From the NCBI GenBank assembly GCA_016743235.1, contig VRZD01000028.1, positions 22,277 through 86,276 on the forward strand: a stretch of 64,000 nt of DNA, written 5' to 3'. Shown here in pieces: positions 17,524 through 27,374 of the stretch. Below the pieces are notes generated by a model, which saw nothing but the letters and a program-made list of their open reading frames with translations, searched no databases and was not told where the DNA came from. Numbering within the stretch: the first letter of the stretch is position 1; every line of letters begins with the position of its first letter. The translations under genes were made by a program, and so were the position numbers. Origin of the DNA: Pantanalinema sp. GBBB05 (GTDB taxonomy: Bacteria; Cyanobacteriota; Cyanobacteriia; Leptolyngbyales; Leptolyngbyaceae).

Positions 17524-18180
17524 ATGGCAACCTTTTACACCATCCATCCAGAGACGCCTCAAACCAGAGTCATCGAGCAGCTTAAGGATGGGTTGCAGAA
17601 CCATGCTGTGATGTTGTATCCCACTGATACCGTGTATGCGATCGGGTGCGATCTGAATTCTAAATCGGCGCTGCAACGGGTACGTCAGATTAAGCAACTG
17701 TCGAACGACAAACCCCTGACGTTTTTATGTTCCTCCCTGTCTAATATCACTCAGTATGCGATCGTCCGGGATTCTGCCTATCGCATTATGCGCCGCTTAA
17801 TTCCAGGACCCTATACCTTTATCCTGCCTATGACCAAGCAGGTTCCCAAGCTGGTCATGAACCCAAAGCGGAAAACCACAGGGATTCGTGTGCCTGATCA
17901 TCCCTTATGCCAGTCGCTGTTAGAGACCCTAGGCAACCCGATTATCTCTACCTCTGCCCATATTGTGGACGAAGATACTCTCCGGCGATCGAAGCCCTAC
18001 ACCTCACGCTTCGAGCTATTTGATGCCTTAGAGAAAGTGGTAGACATCATTGTGGACGATGGGGAAGAACCCGGTTACGAAACCTCGACGATCTTAGATT
18101 TAACCACCGAGGAACCGATCGTGGTTCGACGCGGTCAGGGATGGGAGAGAGTGGAAAATTTTGTGGTGGAAGTGAACTAA
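17524..18180 (+). CDS. YciO/Sua5/YrdC-type L-threonylcarbamoyladenylate synthase-like protein
   Basis: A 218-residue protein with the YrdC fold: VMLYPTDTVYAIGCDL, the KQLSNDKPLTFLC lysine region, RRLIPGPYTFIL, GIRVPDHPLC and NPIISTSAH. The wording is that of the YciO branch (about 205-215 residues) rather than Sua5, which has an extra C-terminal domain. YrdC/Sua5 make threonylcarbamoyl-AMP for the t6A37 modification of tRNAs reading ANN codons; YciO has weak activity of this kind. The ATG at 17524 is supported by motif position. It stands alone between larC (divergent) and the HetZ-like gene. Confidence 0.85.
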   Translation: MATFYTIHPETPQTRVIEQLKDGLQNHAVMLYPTDTVYAIGCDLNSKSALQRVRQIKQLSNDKPLTFLCSSLSNITQYAIVRDSAYRIMRRLIPGPYTFILPMTKQVPKLVMNPKRKTTGIRVPDHPLCQSLLETLGNPIISTSAHIVDEDTLRRSKPYTSRFELFDALEKVVDIIVDDGEEPGYETSTILDLTTEEPIVVRRGQGWERVENFVVEVN

Positions 18181-18495
18181 ATTTCGTGAGGATTTGTCTA
18201 ACTATCCGGATAACGACCCACTAACTGTGTCTGGATGGTCAGAACCATTTTTTCAGGTAGCAGGCTAACAGCAAACTGGCACAACCAGATTGCTAACTGT
18301 CCACTATGGTCGCTGAGTTGCATTCAGCCGCTCGACCTACTAAGTTCCCGTGCAGAAAAGGTTTCAGTCACCAAACCAGATGACTATGGCTACCCATCAC
18401 CCAACGAATCATGCCAGTTCAGCAACCAGATACAAAAGTGCCATAGGGGTGTGGGGGGTTGACCGTAATAATTTATTTGCCGTGTGTAGCCAACT
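18181..18495. other. Intergenic region, no gene seen
   Basis: 315 bases with only short frames on either strand and no clear repeat. The 3' half should carry the promoter of the HetZ-like gene; I saw no recognisable operator. Confidence 0.4.
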
Positions 18496-19896
18496 ATGAC
18501 AGTAAGCATACGAGATATTAGGGTACGAAGTTTTTCGCGAGCCGCCACCAGATTGCCTGGATCTCAATCGGTTGAAGCCCCTAGTCCTTCATCTCACTGT
18601 CCTGCCACCCCTGTATCTGTGCACTACCAAACCATGAACATTGAAGTTTTTTCCCGTTCCACCACTGTTGACCCTGCTGCAACCGATGCCGTCTGTGCCG
18701 TTGCTCCTACCACCCGCTCTCAGCCAACTGCTATTGCTCATCCCAGTCCGGATGCTGCCCCTAGAAATCCCAACTTGATGAGCCTTGAAGGGCTAGCTCA
18801 ACTGATTGCCAGTGAGTTACAGGCAGAGGTGAATGGTTCTCAGCAAACTGTAGAAACCCTAGCAAATCGGATTGCGGCTGAAGTCGATCGCATTTGCAGT
18901 AAGAGCGGTCGGATTCAATCCTCTGGTCAAATGCGGACCTGGCAACTGTCCTTAGCCCGCCACCGGATGCAAAAATGCTTGAACTTCTACCACCTGGGTT
19001 CTCGCCGAGGACGGGTCGAACTGCATAGCACTCTGGGTTCTATGGTTTACCGTTACGTGGCTCCTACCCGGATGCAACTTGGGTTTCAAGCTCGCTACAC
19101 CTTAATCGAAGATTTTCTCCAAGGCTTCTATTCCGAGTCATTGAAAGCACTCCGGCGGGAAAATATCCTAGCTGAAGACTATCAACCCCGGACCCGGTTG
19201 GAATTAGCTGAATATATGGCATTCACTGAGCAATATGCTAAGCGCCGGATTGGTTTACCCGGTGGACAAACCCAGCAGTTAATTGTGTTACGCGCTCAAC
19301 GGTTTGGTCAACGGCAACCGATGGAAGTCTCCGTAGATATTGAGCAAGCTTTAGAATCGCCCAAGGGGGAAGAAGCTGAAGCTCACAATCGATCGCCCAT
19401 TGTCCAACAACTGCGGGAACAAACGGTGGCTGATGCGGTTGACTCCTCGGAAGCCGTTCTGCGTGATCGGGTAATTAGTGAACTGGTTCAGTACTTGGAA
19501 GCGGAAGGACAAGCCGATTGCGTCAACTATCTGATCCTGAAATTAAAAGACTTATCTGCTCCCGAAATTGACCAAATTCTGGGATTAACCTCGCGCCAAC
19601 GGGATTATTTACAGCAACGATTTAAGTATCATGTGGAAAAATTCACCCTGTCTCAAAATTGGAGGCTTGTCCATCAATGGCTGGGTGCAGATCTCGATCA
19701 AAATTTGGGATTATCGACTCCTCAATGGCAAATTTTCCTTGACCAGTTAACTCCCGAGCAACGGCAACTTCTGGATCTGAAGCAGGCTCAAACCAGTGAA
19801 CCGGAAATTGCCAAAACCCTGAAATGGACAACAAAACAAGTCCAAAAACGCTGGGGACAACTGCTCGACCTAGCTCGCCAAGTGCGCAATCAATAA
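18496..19896 (+). CDS. HetZ-like/HetZ-related protein
   Basis: A 466-residue protein. From about residue 95 it carries the HetZ-related domain: VDRICSKSGRIQSSGQMRTW, SLARHRMQKCLNFYHLGSRR, GRVELHSTLGSMVYRYVAP, IEDFLQGFYSESLKALRRE and LELAEYMAFTEQYAKRRI, then a helix-turn-helix-rich C-terminal half with LGLTSRQRDYLQQRFKYH and AKTLKWTTKQVQKRW, like sigma-70 region 4 helices. HetZ acts early in heterocyst commitment, but related proteins occur in non-heterocystous cyanobacteria with unknown regulatory roles. The first 90 residues are disordered; a start at 18634 is also possible. The stop is 14 bases from the end of the convergent ion channel gene. Confidence 0.75.
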   Translation: MTVSIRDIRVRSFSRAATRLPGSQSVEAPSPSSHCPATPVSVHYQTMNIEVFSRSTTVDPAATDAVCAVAPTTRSQPTAIAHPSPDAAPRNPNLMSLEGLAQLIASELQAEVNGSQQTVETLANRIAAEVDRICSKSGRIQSSGQMRTWQLSLARHRMQKCLNFYHLGSRRGRVELHSTLGSMVYRYVAPTRMQLGFQARYTLIEDFLQGFYSESLKALRRENILAEDYQPRTRLELAEYMAFTEQYAKRRIGLPGGQTQQLIVLRAQRFGQRQPMEVSVDIEQALESPKGEEAEAHNRSPIVQQLREQTVADAVDSSEAVLRDRVISELVQYLEAEGQADCVNYLILKLKDLSAPEIDQILGLTSRQRDYLQQRFKYHVEKFTLSQNWRLVHQWLGADLDQNLGLSTPQWQIFLDQLTPEQRQLLDLKQAQTSEPEIAKTLKWTTKQVQKRWGQLLDLARQVRNQ

Positions 19897-19910
19897 ATCG
19901 TCAAGCCGGA

Positions 19911-20972
19911 TTAAAGAGCGATAAGGAGGAGAATTCCACTGACTAGGATCAATAATTGGATCAGCAAAAAGGGGCGATCGAGCCGGAGGACACGCTGAAC
20001 ATCTTCTGGCTTGCCACTTTCGATCCAATCAGCAGTCACAATCGCTTCCATGATCGTGGCAATGACCAACAGATACGCTAAAGCATAGATTTTATCTAGC
20101 AAGACTAAGTAACCAGATTCGGGTAATGCACTGGAATAGGATTGTTGCAAGAATACGATCGTTAGCAAAGCCGTAATCGGAATGGCAATGCGTGGCTCCA
20201 CATAACTGGGATTCAGCAGTAATGCGCCCCAACTGGACGCCAAGACAATCACCAGAGGCAGCAATAACTTCCAAATAAAGTAGCTTAGAGGTCGAGTCAC
20301 CTGTAATTCGTACCGCACCGCAGAATAGGGATTAGTAGCCGTTTCCATAAACCCAAACCGACTAGGATAGCTATGCAGCAGGTTCTGAAGTTTCCAACCG
20401 GCAATTTTCCAGCCTTGAACCGATAAGGTGTCGGCATAGCCAGAATCTTTCGTATCCGCTACATACACCAATTGATTGGCGGTATAAATCGAGTTTTCGA
20501 TCGTCACGCCTAGCTGCTGCTGATCCAGTGGATAGCGTGATAACAAGAATGGTTGGAAAAAGCGACCTTCAACCCGCAACACTTGATACCAGCTGCCATC
20601 CGTTTGCTGCACTGGTTTCTCGTATTCCGCTCTTTGGGTCATACCCCATTCATCAACCGCATTGGCAAATTCCAAATTGGCGATCGGATCTAGGCTACCC
20701 TTCCACTTGAACCAGACATAGGTATCGACATAGTAAGTATTACTGGCAATATTGAGTTCATAGATATGAATCGGATAAAAGCCCACCTCAACGCGTTGAG
20801 CTTTGGCATCAATTCGCGTCAGTGGTTGGAAGGACGCCGTCTGAGGTGAGGCTGGACTGGGTAAGAAACTTAAACTGAGCCGCAAAAGGATCGCGAGAAC
20901 GATCGTCAGACAAACAAGAAATAACCACTGGCGGCTAGTACGACCCCCGAACCATTTTGTCAGTAGATGCAT
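19911..20972 (-). CDS. Prokaryotic pentameric ligand-gated ion channel homologue (GLIC/ELIC-like)
   Basis: A 353-residue protein. After one N-terminal hydrophobic segment comes a beta-rich domain with the loop PLDQQQLGVTIEN, matching the FPxDxQ-type region of Cys-loop receptors but without the two loop cysteines, as in bacterial channels. Four membrane helices follow: M1 after VTRPLSYFIWKLLLPLVIVL, pore-lining M2 IAIPITALLTIVFLQQSYSS, M3 YLVLLDKIYALAYLLVIATI and M4 at the C-terminus. The LPESGYLVLLDKIYALAYL stretch parallels the M2-M3 region of GLIC (LPKTPYMTYTG). The ligand and ion selectivity are unknown; GLIC is proton-gated and cation-selective. Confidence 0.82.
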   Translation of the reverse strand: MHLLTKWFGGRTSRQWLFLVCLTIVLAILLRLSLSFLPSPASPQTASFQPLTRIDAKAQRVEVGFYPIHIYELNIASNTYYVDTYVWFKWKGSLDPIANLEFANAVDEWGMTQRAEYEKPVQQTDGSWYQVLRVEGRFFQPFLLSRYPLDQQQLGVTIENSIYTANQLVYVADTKDSGYADTLSVQGWKIAGWKLQNLLHSYPSRFGFMETATNPYSAVRYELQVTRPLSYFIWKLLLPLVIVLASSWGALLLNPSYVEPRIAIPITALLTIVFLQQSYSSALPESGYLVLLDKIYALAYLLVIATIMEAIVTADWIESGKPEDVQRVLRLDRPFLLIQLLILVSGILLLIAL

Positions 20973-21129
20973 AGACTATCAGACAAGGCAAAAATGTGTC
21001 CTTTAGTATGCCCTAGCTCAGAGAATTTTCAGAGCCAATGATCCATAACTTACCCAGACAAGGGGGGTACATCGCCTGATATGGTTACCGAGGTAAACCC
21101 TACTTTAGGTCGCTTCCCACCGCACCAAG

Positions 21130-21594
21130 TTAATTCGATGGGTTGAGTTTTGTTTTATACTCGGCAGCCATTTGTTCCAACTGTTTCTTTTCCCGTTTAA
21201 GGGTTTCCTCCAGTTGTTGAATTTGCTCTCGTCGGGCTTCCAGTTCTAGTGCTCGTCGATCGAGTTCCTGACTTTGTAAGGTTAAACTCCGTCGCCATTG
21301 CTCGGCTCGTTCGGTTTCTTCTCGTAAAAACGCTGGAGTTACCCCACTGCCCAAAAAGCTCTCAACAATTTCAATGACCCAATCCTTGGCATCACGAATT
21401 TCTAAAATTTCCCGATTATCCGCTAGCTGTACCAAAACTAGCAAACCATCACTCCAGGACGTTGCGGCTTCAGTGACCAGAAATTCTTCATCTTGAGCTT
21501 TTGACCAGGCATAATCCGATCGCTGGAACGCTAGCAAGCGTAACCCGGTCTTGCCCGACTTCTTTGCTGTTTGTACCTGAGCTAAATGCAGCAT
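21130..21594 (-). CDS. Conserved cyanobacterial protein with C-terminal coiled coil, unknown function
   Basis: A 154-residue soluble protein: an N-terminal mixed domain (MLHLAQVQTAKKSGKTGLRL and DYAWSKAQDEEFLVTEAA) followed from about residue 85 by a long helix rich in Glu, Gln and Arg, heptad-like to the end. The start at 21594 has an AGAGAGG site upstream and matches the pattern I recall in relatives; the frame also opens at 21612. No function is known to me. It is single, between the channel gene and valS, all on the minus strand but widely spaced. Confidence 0.6.
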   Translation of the reverse strand: MLHLAQVQTAKKSGKTGLRLLAFQRSDYAWSKAQDEEFLVTEAATSWSDGLLVLVQLADNREILEIRDAKDWVIEIVESFLGSGVTPAFLREETERAEQWRRSLTLQSQELDRRALELEARREQIQQLEETLKREKKQLEQMAAEYKTKLNPSN

Positions 21595-21754
21595 GACTTT
21601 GCCTCTCTGCATTGTCGGGGTATCAAAATAAACATAAAGCTCAGTATGTGAACACTACAAGCCAATGCGGATAATTTCACAACTCAGACATAGAATCAAC
21701 ATAATTGATCGTGGTTCATCTGCTCAGAATTATACGGTCTTTAGTTCTGGGACT

Positions 21755-21768
21755 GGGTAAATTTACCC
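21755..21768. repeat. 14-bp perfect palindrome downstream of valS
   Basis: GGGTAAATTTACCC, self-complementary without a loop, 27 bases beyond the valS stop. It could be a protein-binding site or part of a weak terminator; nothing here decides. Confidence 0.4.
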
Positions 21769-21795
21769 GGGAGCGAGAAAAATCAAAGCAGATGA

Positions 21796-24531
21796 CTACA
21801 GTTTAGCCAATCGAGCTTCTAGAATCTCTGCTTGTTTTTTAGCTTCTGCCAATGTGGCTTGGGCAGTCTGGACAACATCTGCTGGGGCTTTGTTAACAAA
21901 ATTTGGGTTATTTAACCGAGCCGACAGCGAAGTCACTTCCGCCTCAATCTTCTTTAAGTCTCTCTCTAACTTAGTCCGTAATGCCTCCAGATCAACAACG
22001 CCTGCCAACGGAATCAATACCTGAACGGTTCCAACAACTCCGGCGACCATTTGGGAAGATTCTGTCGTTTCGCTAGTTTCCGCCGAAATCGTCAAAGTTT
22101 CTACTTTTGCCAGATCGCAAATGTAGGTCTGCCCAGCATTGAGAATCTGTCGTTCCCGATCGCTCTCACTTTGTAAGATCGCCTGAATCTTCACCCCTGG
22201 CTTAATTTCCGCTTCTGCCCGTAGGTTACGAATCGTGCGAATCGTTTCAAACAGTAAATTAAACTGATGCTCCAGATCCGGATCAATCAAGCTGGAATTG
22301 ACTTCTGGGTAAGCCGCGACTGCCAAACAGCGATCGTCGCCTGCCTGAGTGATGGTATGCCAGATTTCCTCGGTGATGTGGGGCATGAACGGATGCAACA
22401 GTTTCAGCGTCCCTTCCAATACAAACACCAGCGTTTGCTGTGCTACTTGCTTAGATTGGCTATCGCTTCCCTGTAGACGCGACTTCACCAGCTCAATATA
22501 CCAATCACAAAAATCGCCCCAGATAAACTCATACAGACCTTTCGCCGCTTCCCCTAAACCAAAATGCTCAATCTGATGGCGGGTCTGCTGGGTGACTTGA
22601 TAGAAGCGAGAGATAATCCAGCGATCGGCGAATTCCAATTGCTCGACTGGAGGTAGGGTCGGTTCTGCTGCCAAAGTCGCCCCCGCCAAGTTCATCAAGA
22701 CAAATCGGGAGGCATTCCACAATTTATTCGTGAAGTTACGTGACGCTTCTACCGTCGCAGATTCATCGGTTTTCCGGTTATATTCCATCCGGATGTCCTG
22801 CCCAGCCCCCGCCACTTCTTTGACTAAGGTGTAGCGCAGCGCATCCGTACCGTACTTATTAATCAGCAACAGGGGATCAATGCCGTTATTCGATGTCTTA
22901 GACATCTTTTTGTTATTTTCATCCCGCACCAGCCCATGAATGTAGACGGTTTGGAACGGCATTTTGCCCGTAAAGTGCCCTGCCATCATCGTCATCCGGG
23001 CGACCCAGAAAAAGATGATATCAAAGCCCGTCACCAGAGTTGTGGTGGGATAGTAGCGCTCCAGATCGGCGGTTTGCTCCGGCCAGCCCATCGTGGAGAA
23101 CGGCCATAACCCAGACGAAAACCAAGTATCCAATACATCTGGATCTTGCTGAAGCTGAACCGCTTCACCGAACTGGGCGATCGCTTTTTCTCTGGCTTCG
23201 GCTTCATTTTGAGCCACCACAAACGGGGTATCGTCGGTAATTTCGCCTCCAGTTTGATCCACGGCATACCAAGCAGGAATTTGATGCCCCCACCAGAGTT
23301 GGCGCGAAATACACCAGTCCCGCAGGCTGACCAACCAATCGCGATACACCTTCGTCCAGCGTTCGGGTACAAACAGTGGTGACTGTTGTTGATCCAGGAA
23401 GTCCAGAGCACGGGTGGCTAGAGGCTCAATCTTAACGAACCATTGCGTCGATAGGAGCGGTTCTACTGGCACTTTGCCGCGATCGCTGTAGGGCACGGTA
23501 TGTTTGTAGTCTTCCACCCGCACCAGGCAACCGAGAGCTTCCAATTTAGCTACCACATTTTTGCGGGCGACAAATCGATCTTGCCCCTGGAATTCTCCAG
23601 CATTCTCATTCAGAGTGCCATTTTTATTCATGATCGTGATCATGGGCAAGTTGTGGCGTTTACCCATCTCAAAATCATTCGGATCATGAGCAGGCGTAAC
23701 TTTCACACAACCCGTACCAAAGCTGGCATCGACATACTCATCGGCAATAATTGGAATCTCCCGATTCATGATCGGTAGCGTCAGGGTTTTGCCAATCAAC
23801 GTCTTGTAGCGATCGTCATTGGGGTTCACGGCTACCGCTGTATCGCCCAACATCGTTTCCGGTCGGGTGGTCGCCACTTCCACATAACCTGAGCCATCGG
23901 TTAACGGATAGCGGAAATGCCAGAGATGTCCATTTACTTCCTGGTTATCCACCTCTAGATCCGATACGGCTGACTGGGTAGCTGGACACCAGTTGACCAT
24001 ATACTTGCCTCGATAGATCAACCCTTCTTCATAGAGTTGATTAAAGGCTAGCAACACTGCCTTGGATAGCCCTTCATCCAGCGTGAACCGTTCCCGCGAC
24101 CAGTCTACTGATACCCCTAAGCGGCGCAATTGGTTGACGATCGTACCCCCCGAATTGGCTTTCCATTCCTGCGCTCGGAGCAAAAATTGTTCCCGTCCTA
24201 AATCCTCCCGAGTTTTGCCCTCGGTCTTCAATTGCTTTTCCAGCATCGTGTGGACGGCAATGCTGGCGTGATCCGTTCCCGGCAACCACAGTGTATTCCG
24301 CCCAATCATCCGGTGGTAGCGGACCAAAACATCGATCAACGCACTTTCAAAGGCATGACCCATGTGGAGGCTACCTGTGACGTTAGGAGGCGGAATCACT
24401 ACACAGTAGGGTTCTCCTGGGCGGCTGGGGTCAGCCTTGAAGACTTGATGCGCTTCCCAGTACTGCTGCCACTTGGCTTCAGTGGTCACGGGATCGTATT
24501 GGCTCGGCAGATTTGGGATAGTTGCAGTCAT
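21796..24531 (-). CDS. valS: Valyl-tRNA synthetase
   Basis: A 911-residue class I aminoacyl-tRNA synthetase charging tRNA-Val. The HIGH signature appears as NVTGSLHMGHAF and KMSKS as KKMSKTSNNGIDP; WCISRQLWWGHQIPAWY and the editing-domain motif TTRPETMLGDTAVAVNP are valine-type. The C-terminal coiled coil (LRTKLERDLKKIEAEVTSLS) is the ValRS arm that clamps tRNA. The start at 24531 (MTATIPNLP) fits the family; the frame opens seven codons earlier. Length is normal. Confidence 0.97.
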   Translation of the reverse strand: MTATIPNLPSQYDPVTTEAKWQQYWEAHQVFKADPSRPGEPYCVVIPPPNVTGSLHMGHAFESALIDVLVRYHRMIGRNTLWLPGTDHASIAVHTMLEKQLKTEGKTREDLGREQFLLRAQEWKANSGGTIVNQLRRLGVSVDWSRERFTLDEGLSKAVLLAFNQLYEEGLIYRGKYMVNWCPATQSAVSDLEVDNQEVNGHLWHFRYPLTDGSGYVEVATTRPETMLGDTAVAVNPNDDRYKTLIGKTLTLPIMNREIPIIADEYVDASFGTGCVKVTPAHDPNDFEMGKRHNLPMITIMNKNGTLNENAGEFQGQDRFVARKNVVAKLEALGCLVRVEDYKHTVPYSDRGKVPVEPLLSTQWFVKIEPLATRALDFLDQQQSPLFVPERWTKVYRDWLVSLRDWCISRQLWWGHQIPAWYAVDQTGGEITDDTPFVVAQNEAEAREKAIAQFGEAVQLQQDPDVLDTWFSSGLWPFSTMGWPEQTADLERYYPTTTLVTGFDIIFFWVARMTMMAGHFTGKMPFQTVYIHGLVRDENNKKMSKTSNNGIDPLLLINKYGTDALRYTLVKEVAGAGQDIRMEYNRKTDESATVEASRNFTNKLWNASRFVLMNLAGATLAAEPTLPPVEQLEFADRWIISRFYQVTQQTRHQIEHFGLGEAAKGLYEFIWGDFCDWYIELVKSRLQGSDSQSKQVAQQTLVFVLEGTLKLLHPFMPHITEEIWHTITQAGDDRCLAVAAYPEVNSSLIDPDLEHQFNLLFETIRTIRNLRAEAEIKPGVKIQAILQSESDRERQILNAGQTYICDLAKVETLTISAETSETTESSQMVAGVVGTVQVLIPLAGVVDLEALRTKLERDLKKIEAEVTSLSARLNNPNFVNKAPADVVQTAQATLAEAKKQAEILEARLAKL

Positions 24532-24733
24532 GGAGTCGGGAAAAATCAGCAATCTTTAAGTTATCTAAATTCTGCCACGCGATTGCCAATTGCTTCCAAT
24601 GTCGTTTTAGAGAATTCCTGCTAAAAAAAGATCAGGCTTGATATATCATCCTTTTGAGAATCTGTCCGTTGTCTTACTAGGATTCTGGGTGCTTCAAGCG
24701 CATTAGAAAAGCTATCACCATCCGTAGAATTTG

Positions 24734-27370
24734 ATGAACCCAATTGATCAGGATGTTGACGTACAGAATTGGCAACGGGCTTTACCCAACGTCGATCGTG
24801 CAGTGTTGCGCACCTGGTTAGGACAAATGCCGACGTTTCAGGCAGCGATCGGGGAGGCGCTACGGATGATTTGCTTATCTACAGGCTGGGCATTTGCGGA
24901 GGTGTGGCAGCCTAATTCTGAGCAGACTTGCCTAGACTGTAGTCCAGTTTGGTTTGTCCAACCGCGATTAGCAGAATTTTCATTTGCCCCCTTCCGGTTA
25001 CTCAGTCAGCAGCGCACCTTTGCACCTGGGCAAGGGTTACCGGGGCGCATCTGGCAGTCAAAACAGCCGGAGTGGATGCCGGATGTTTCCCAGGCCACTG
25101 ACCAAGAGTTCTTGCGGGTTCCGATCGCGGCAGAAATGGGCTTGAAAGCCGCTTTAGGCGTTCCTGTGTTGGCAAATGAGCAAGTTCTGGCTGTATTAGT
25201 ATTTTTTATGACTGAGGCTCAGTTTGAGGATCAGGATGTGATTAAAACTGTATCTGCGATCGCGGCAGAACTCGGCATGTGGCGATCGTCAGCCCCTCCT
25301 GAACCTCAGACGGAGGAATTTCTCCGCTTGCTGTTAGATAGTTTACCGATCTCAATCTTCTGGAAAGATCGCCAATCTACTTATCTGGGCTGTAATCAAC
25401 ACTTTGCCCGCATGGTCGGAGTCCCGGTAGAAGAGATCCGAGGCAAGACAGATTATGACTTGCCCTATCCTCAAGTAGCAGTGGAACGATTTCGTCAACA
25501 AGATCGGCAAATAGTCGAATCTGGGCAGGCAAAAATGAATCTTCTGGAATCGACCACGCTCAAGAACGGTAAACAATTGTGGTTAAACGTGAATAAAATT
25601 CCGATTCGGGATAACCATCAACGGGTGATTGGCGTGATGGGAACCCTCGAAGATATCACCGATCGCCAAAAAGCTGCATTCGGTTTACAGCAAGCTGAGC
25701 AAAAATACCGCAGCATCTTTGAAAATGCCGTTGAGGGAATTTTTCAAACTACGCTGTCGGGTCATTATTTGATGGTCAATCCCATGCTGGCAAAAATCTA
25801 TGGGTATGACTCTCCCGAAGATTTGATGAACAGGCTGACTGATATTGAACATCAACTGTATGTCCAGCCCGATCGGCGTCGGGAGTTCATCCAACAAATT
25901 CAGGAGCAGGGTAGCATTCGGGGCTTTGAGTCAGAGGTATACCGCAAAGACGGCAAGATTATTTGGGTGTCAGAGAGTGCACGGGCTATCCGGGATGAAC
26001 ACGGGCAAATTGTCGGTTATGAGGGCACCGTTGAAGACATTACCAGCCGGAAACAAGCCGAAGCTACCATTCGCTACCAAGCGTTTCATGATCTGTTAAC
26101 GGGCTTACCTAATCGCACCTTATTCAACGATCGTCTGCCCTTAGCTCTCTCCCATGCGCAACGTAGCAACACGATCCTGGCGGTCATGTTTTTGGATCTC
26201 GATCGGTTCAAAATCATTAACGACACGTTAGGACATGCGATCGGGGATCAACTTTTACAGGAGGTTGCCTATCGGCTCTCCCGGTGTCTACGCGAAGGCG
26301 ATACTGTATCCCGCTGGGGTGGGGATGAATTTACTTTACTGCTGCCCCAAATTAATACGCCAGAAGATGCCAGCAAAATTGCCCAGCGCTTGATTGAGGC
26401 GCTCAAACCGACCTTTGAGTTAAGTGGACATACACTACATATCAGTAGCAGTATCGGTGTCGCCCTGTATCCGCATGATGGCCAGGATGCCCAAACCCTG
26501 CTAAAAAATGCTGATGCGGCGCTCTATCGCGCGAAAGATCAAGGACGCAATGGCTATCAGTTTTATACCCCTGCGATCAACTCGAAAGCCTCAGAACTGC
26601 TAGCGCTGGAAAACAGCTTGCATGATGCCTTGGAACGCCAGGAATTTATCATCTATTATCAACCGCAGATTAATCTCACAACGGGTGAGATTACCCAGAT
26701 GGAAGCTTTAGTCCGGTGGCAACATCCTGATTTAGGGTTCGTGTCACCCGCTGTATTTATTCCCTTAGCTGAAGAAAATGGCTTAATTGTGCCGATCGGG
26801 GAATGGGTATTGCGGACAGCCTGTGCCCAGCATCGCCTCTGGCAAGATATGGGATTATCTTCGCTACGGATTGCCGTAAACCTTTCGGCACGGCAGTTTC
26901 ATCAACAACGGCTCCTAGAAACCGTTTCCCAAATTTTGACAGAAGTTACCCTCGACCCCGCTTGCCTGGAACTCGAGATTGCCGAAACGACGGCGATGCA
27001 AGATGTTAACTTTACGGCTTCGCTGCTACAACAGTTACGGACGATGGGAGTTCATATTGCCGTTGATGACTTTGGAACCGGCTATTCTGCCTTAAGCTAC
27101 TTAAAGAAATTTCCTCTCAACACCATCAAGATTGATCAATCCTTTATTCAGGATCTGACTACTGACGATCGAGATAGTGCGATCGTTGCTGCTGTCATTG
27201 CTCTAGGACGTGGTTTGAACCTGAATGTGGTCGCTGAAGGGGTTGAAACCCAGGAGCAATTAGCGGTCCTTAGGTCACTGGGGTGTGAAGAAATGCAGGG
27301 TTACCTGTTCAGCCAACCGATGCCTGCATCCCAAGCGACTCAATTTTTGCAAAGCTATGGACAGTCGTAA
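24734..27370 (+). CDS. GAF-PAS-PAS-GGDEF-EAL cyclic-di-GMP regulator
   Basis: An 878-residue sensor. Order: GAF (about 1-185; GQGLPGRIW, GVPVLANEQVLAVLVF), PAS with PAC (about 190-315), a second PAS-PAC (about 320-440), GGDEF (about 445-610) and EAL (about 625-875). The diguanylate cyclase motif is intact (SRWGGDEFTLLL) and an RxxD inhibitory site (REGD) lies five residues before it. The phosphodiesterase domain has MEALVRWQHP, ETTAMQD and DDFGTGYSALSYLKKFP, also complete. So it may both make and degrade c-di-GMP, with input through GAF and PAS. The ATG at 24734 follows a TTG. It ends four bases from the convergent binding-protein gene. Confidence 0.95.
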   Translation: MNPIDQDVDVQNWQRALPNVDRAVLRTWLGQMPTFQAAIGEALRMICLSTGWAFAEVWQPNSEQTCLDCSPVWFVQPRLAEFSFAPFRLLSQQRTFAPGQGLPGRIWQSKQPEWMPDVSQATDQEFLRVPIAAEMGLKAALGVPVLANEQVLAVLVFFMTEAQFEDQDVIKTVSAIAAELGMWRSSAPPEPQTEEFLRLLLDSLPISIFWKDRQSTYLGCNQHFARMVGVPVEEIRGKTDYDLPYPQVAVERFRQQDRQIVESGQAKMNLLESTTLKNGKQLWLNVNKIPIRDNHQRVIGVMGTLEDITDRQKAAFGLQQAEQKYRSIFENAVEGIFQTTLSGHYLMVNPMLAKIYGYDSPEDLMNRLTDIEHQLYVQPDRRREFIQQIQEQGSIRGFESEVYRKDGKIIWVSESARAIRDEHGQIVGYEGTVEDITSRKQAEATIRYQAFHDLLTGLPNRTLFNDRLPLALSHAQRSNTILAVMFLDLDRFKIINDTLGHAIGDQLLQEVAYRLSRCLREGDTVSRWGGDEFTLLLPQINTPEDASKIAQRLIEALKPTFELSGHTLHISSSIGVALYPHDGQDAQTLLKNADAALYRAKDQGRNGYQFYTPAINSKASELLALENSLHDALERQEFIIYYQPQINLTTGEITQMEALVRWQHPDLGFVSPAVFIPLAEENGLIVPIGEWVLRTACAQHRLWQDMGLSSLRIAVNLSARQFHQQRLLETVSQILTEVTLDPACLELEIAETTAMQDVNFTASLLQQLRTMGVHIAVDDFGTGYSALSYLKKFPLNTIKIDQSFIQDLTTDDRDSAIVAAVIALGRGLNLNVVAEGVETQEQLAVLRSLGCEEMQGYLFSQPMPASQATQFLQSYGQS

Positions 27371-27374
27371 TCTC

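Noticed and set aside
18235..18462. Plus-strand open frame of 75 codons between the YciO-like and HetZ-like genes
   Set aside because: Composition is not protein-like, no ribosome site and no motif.
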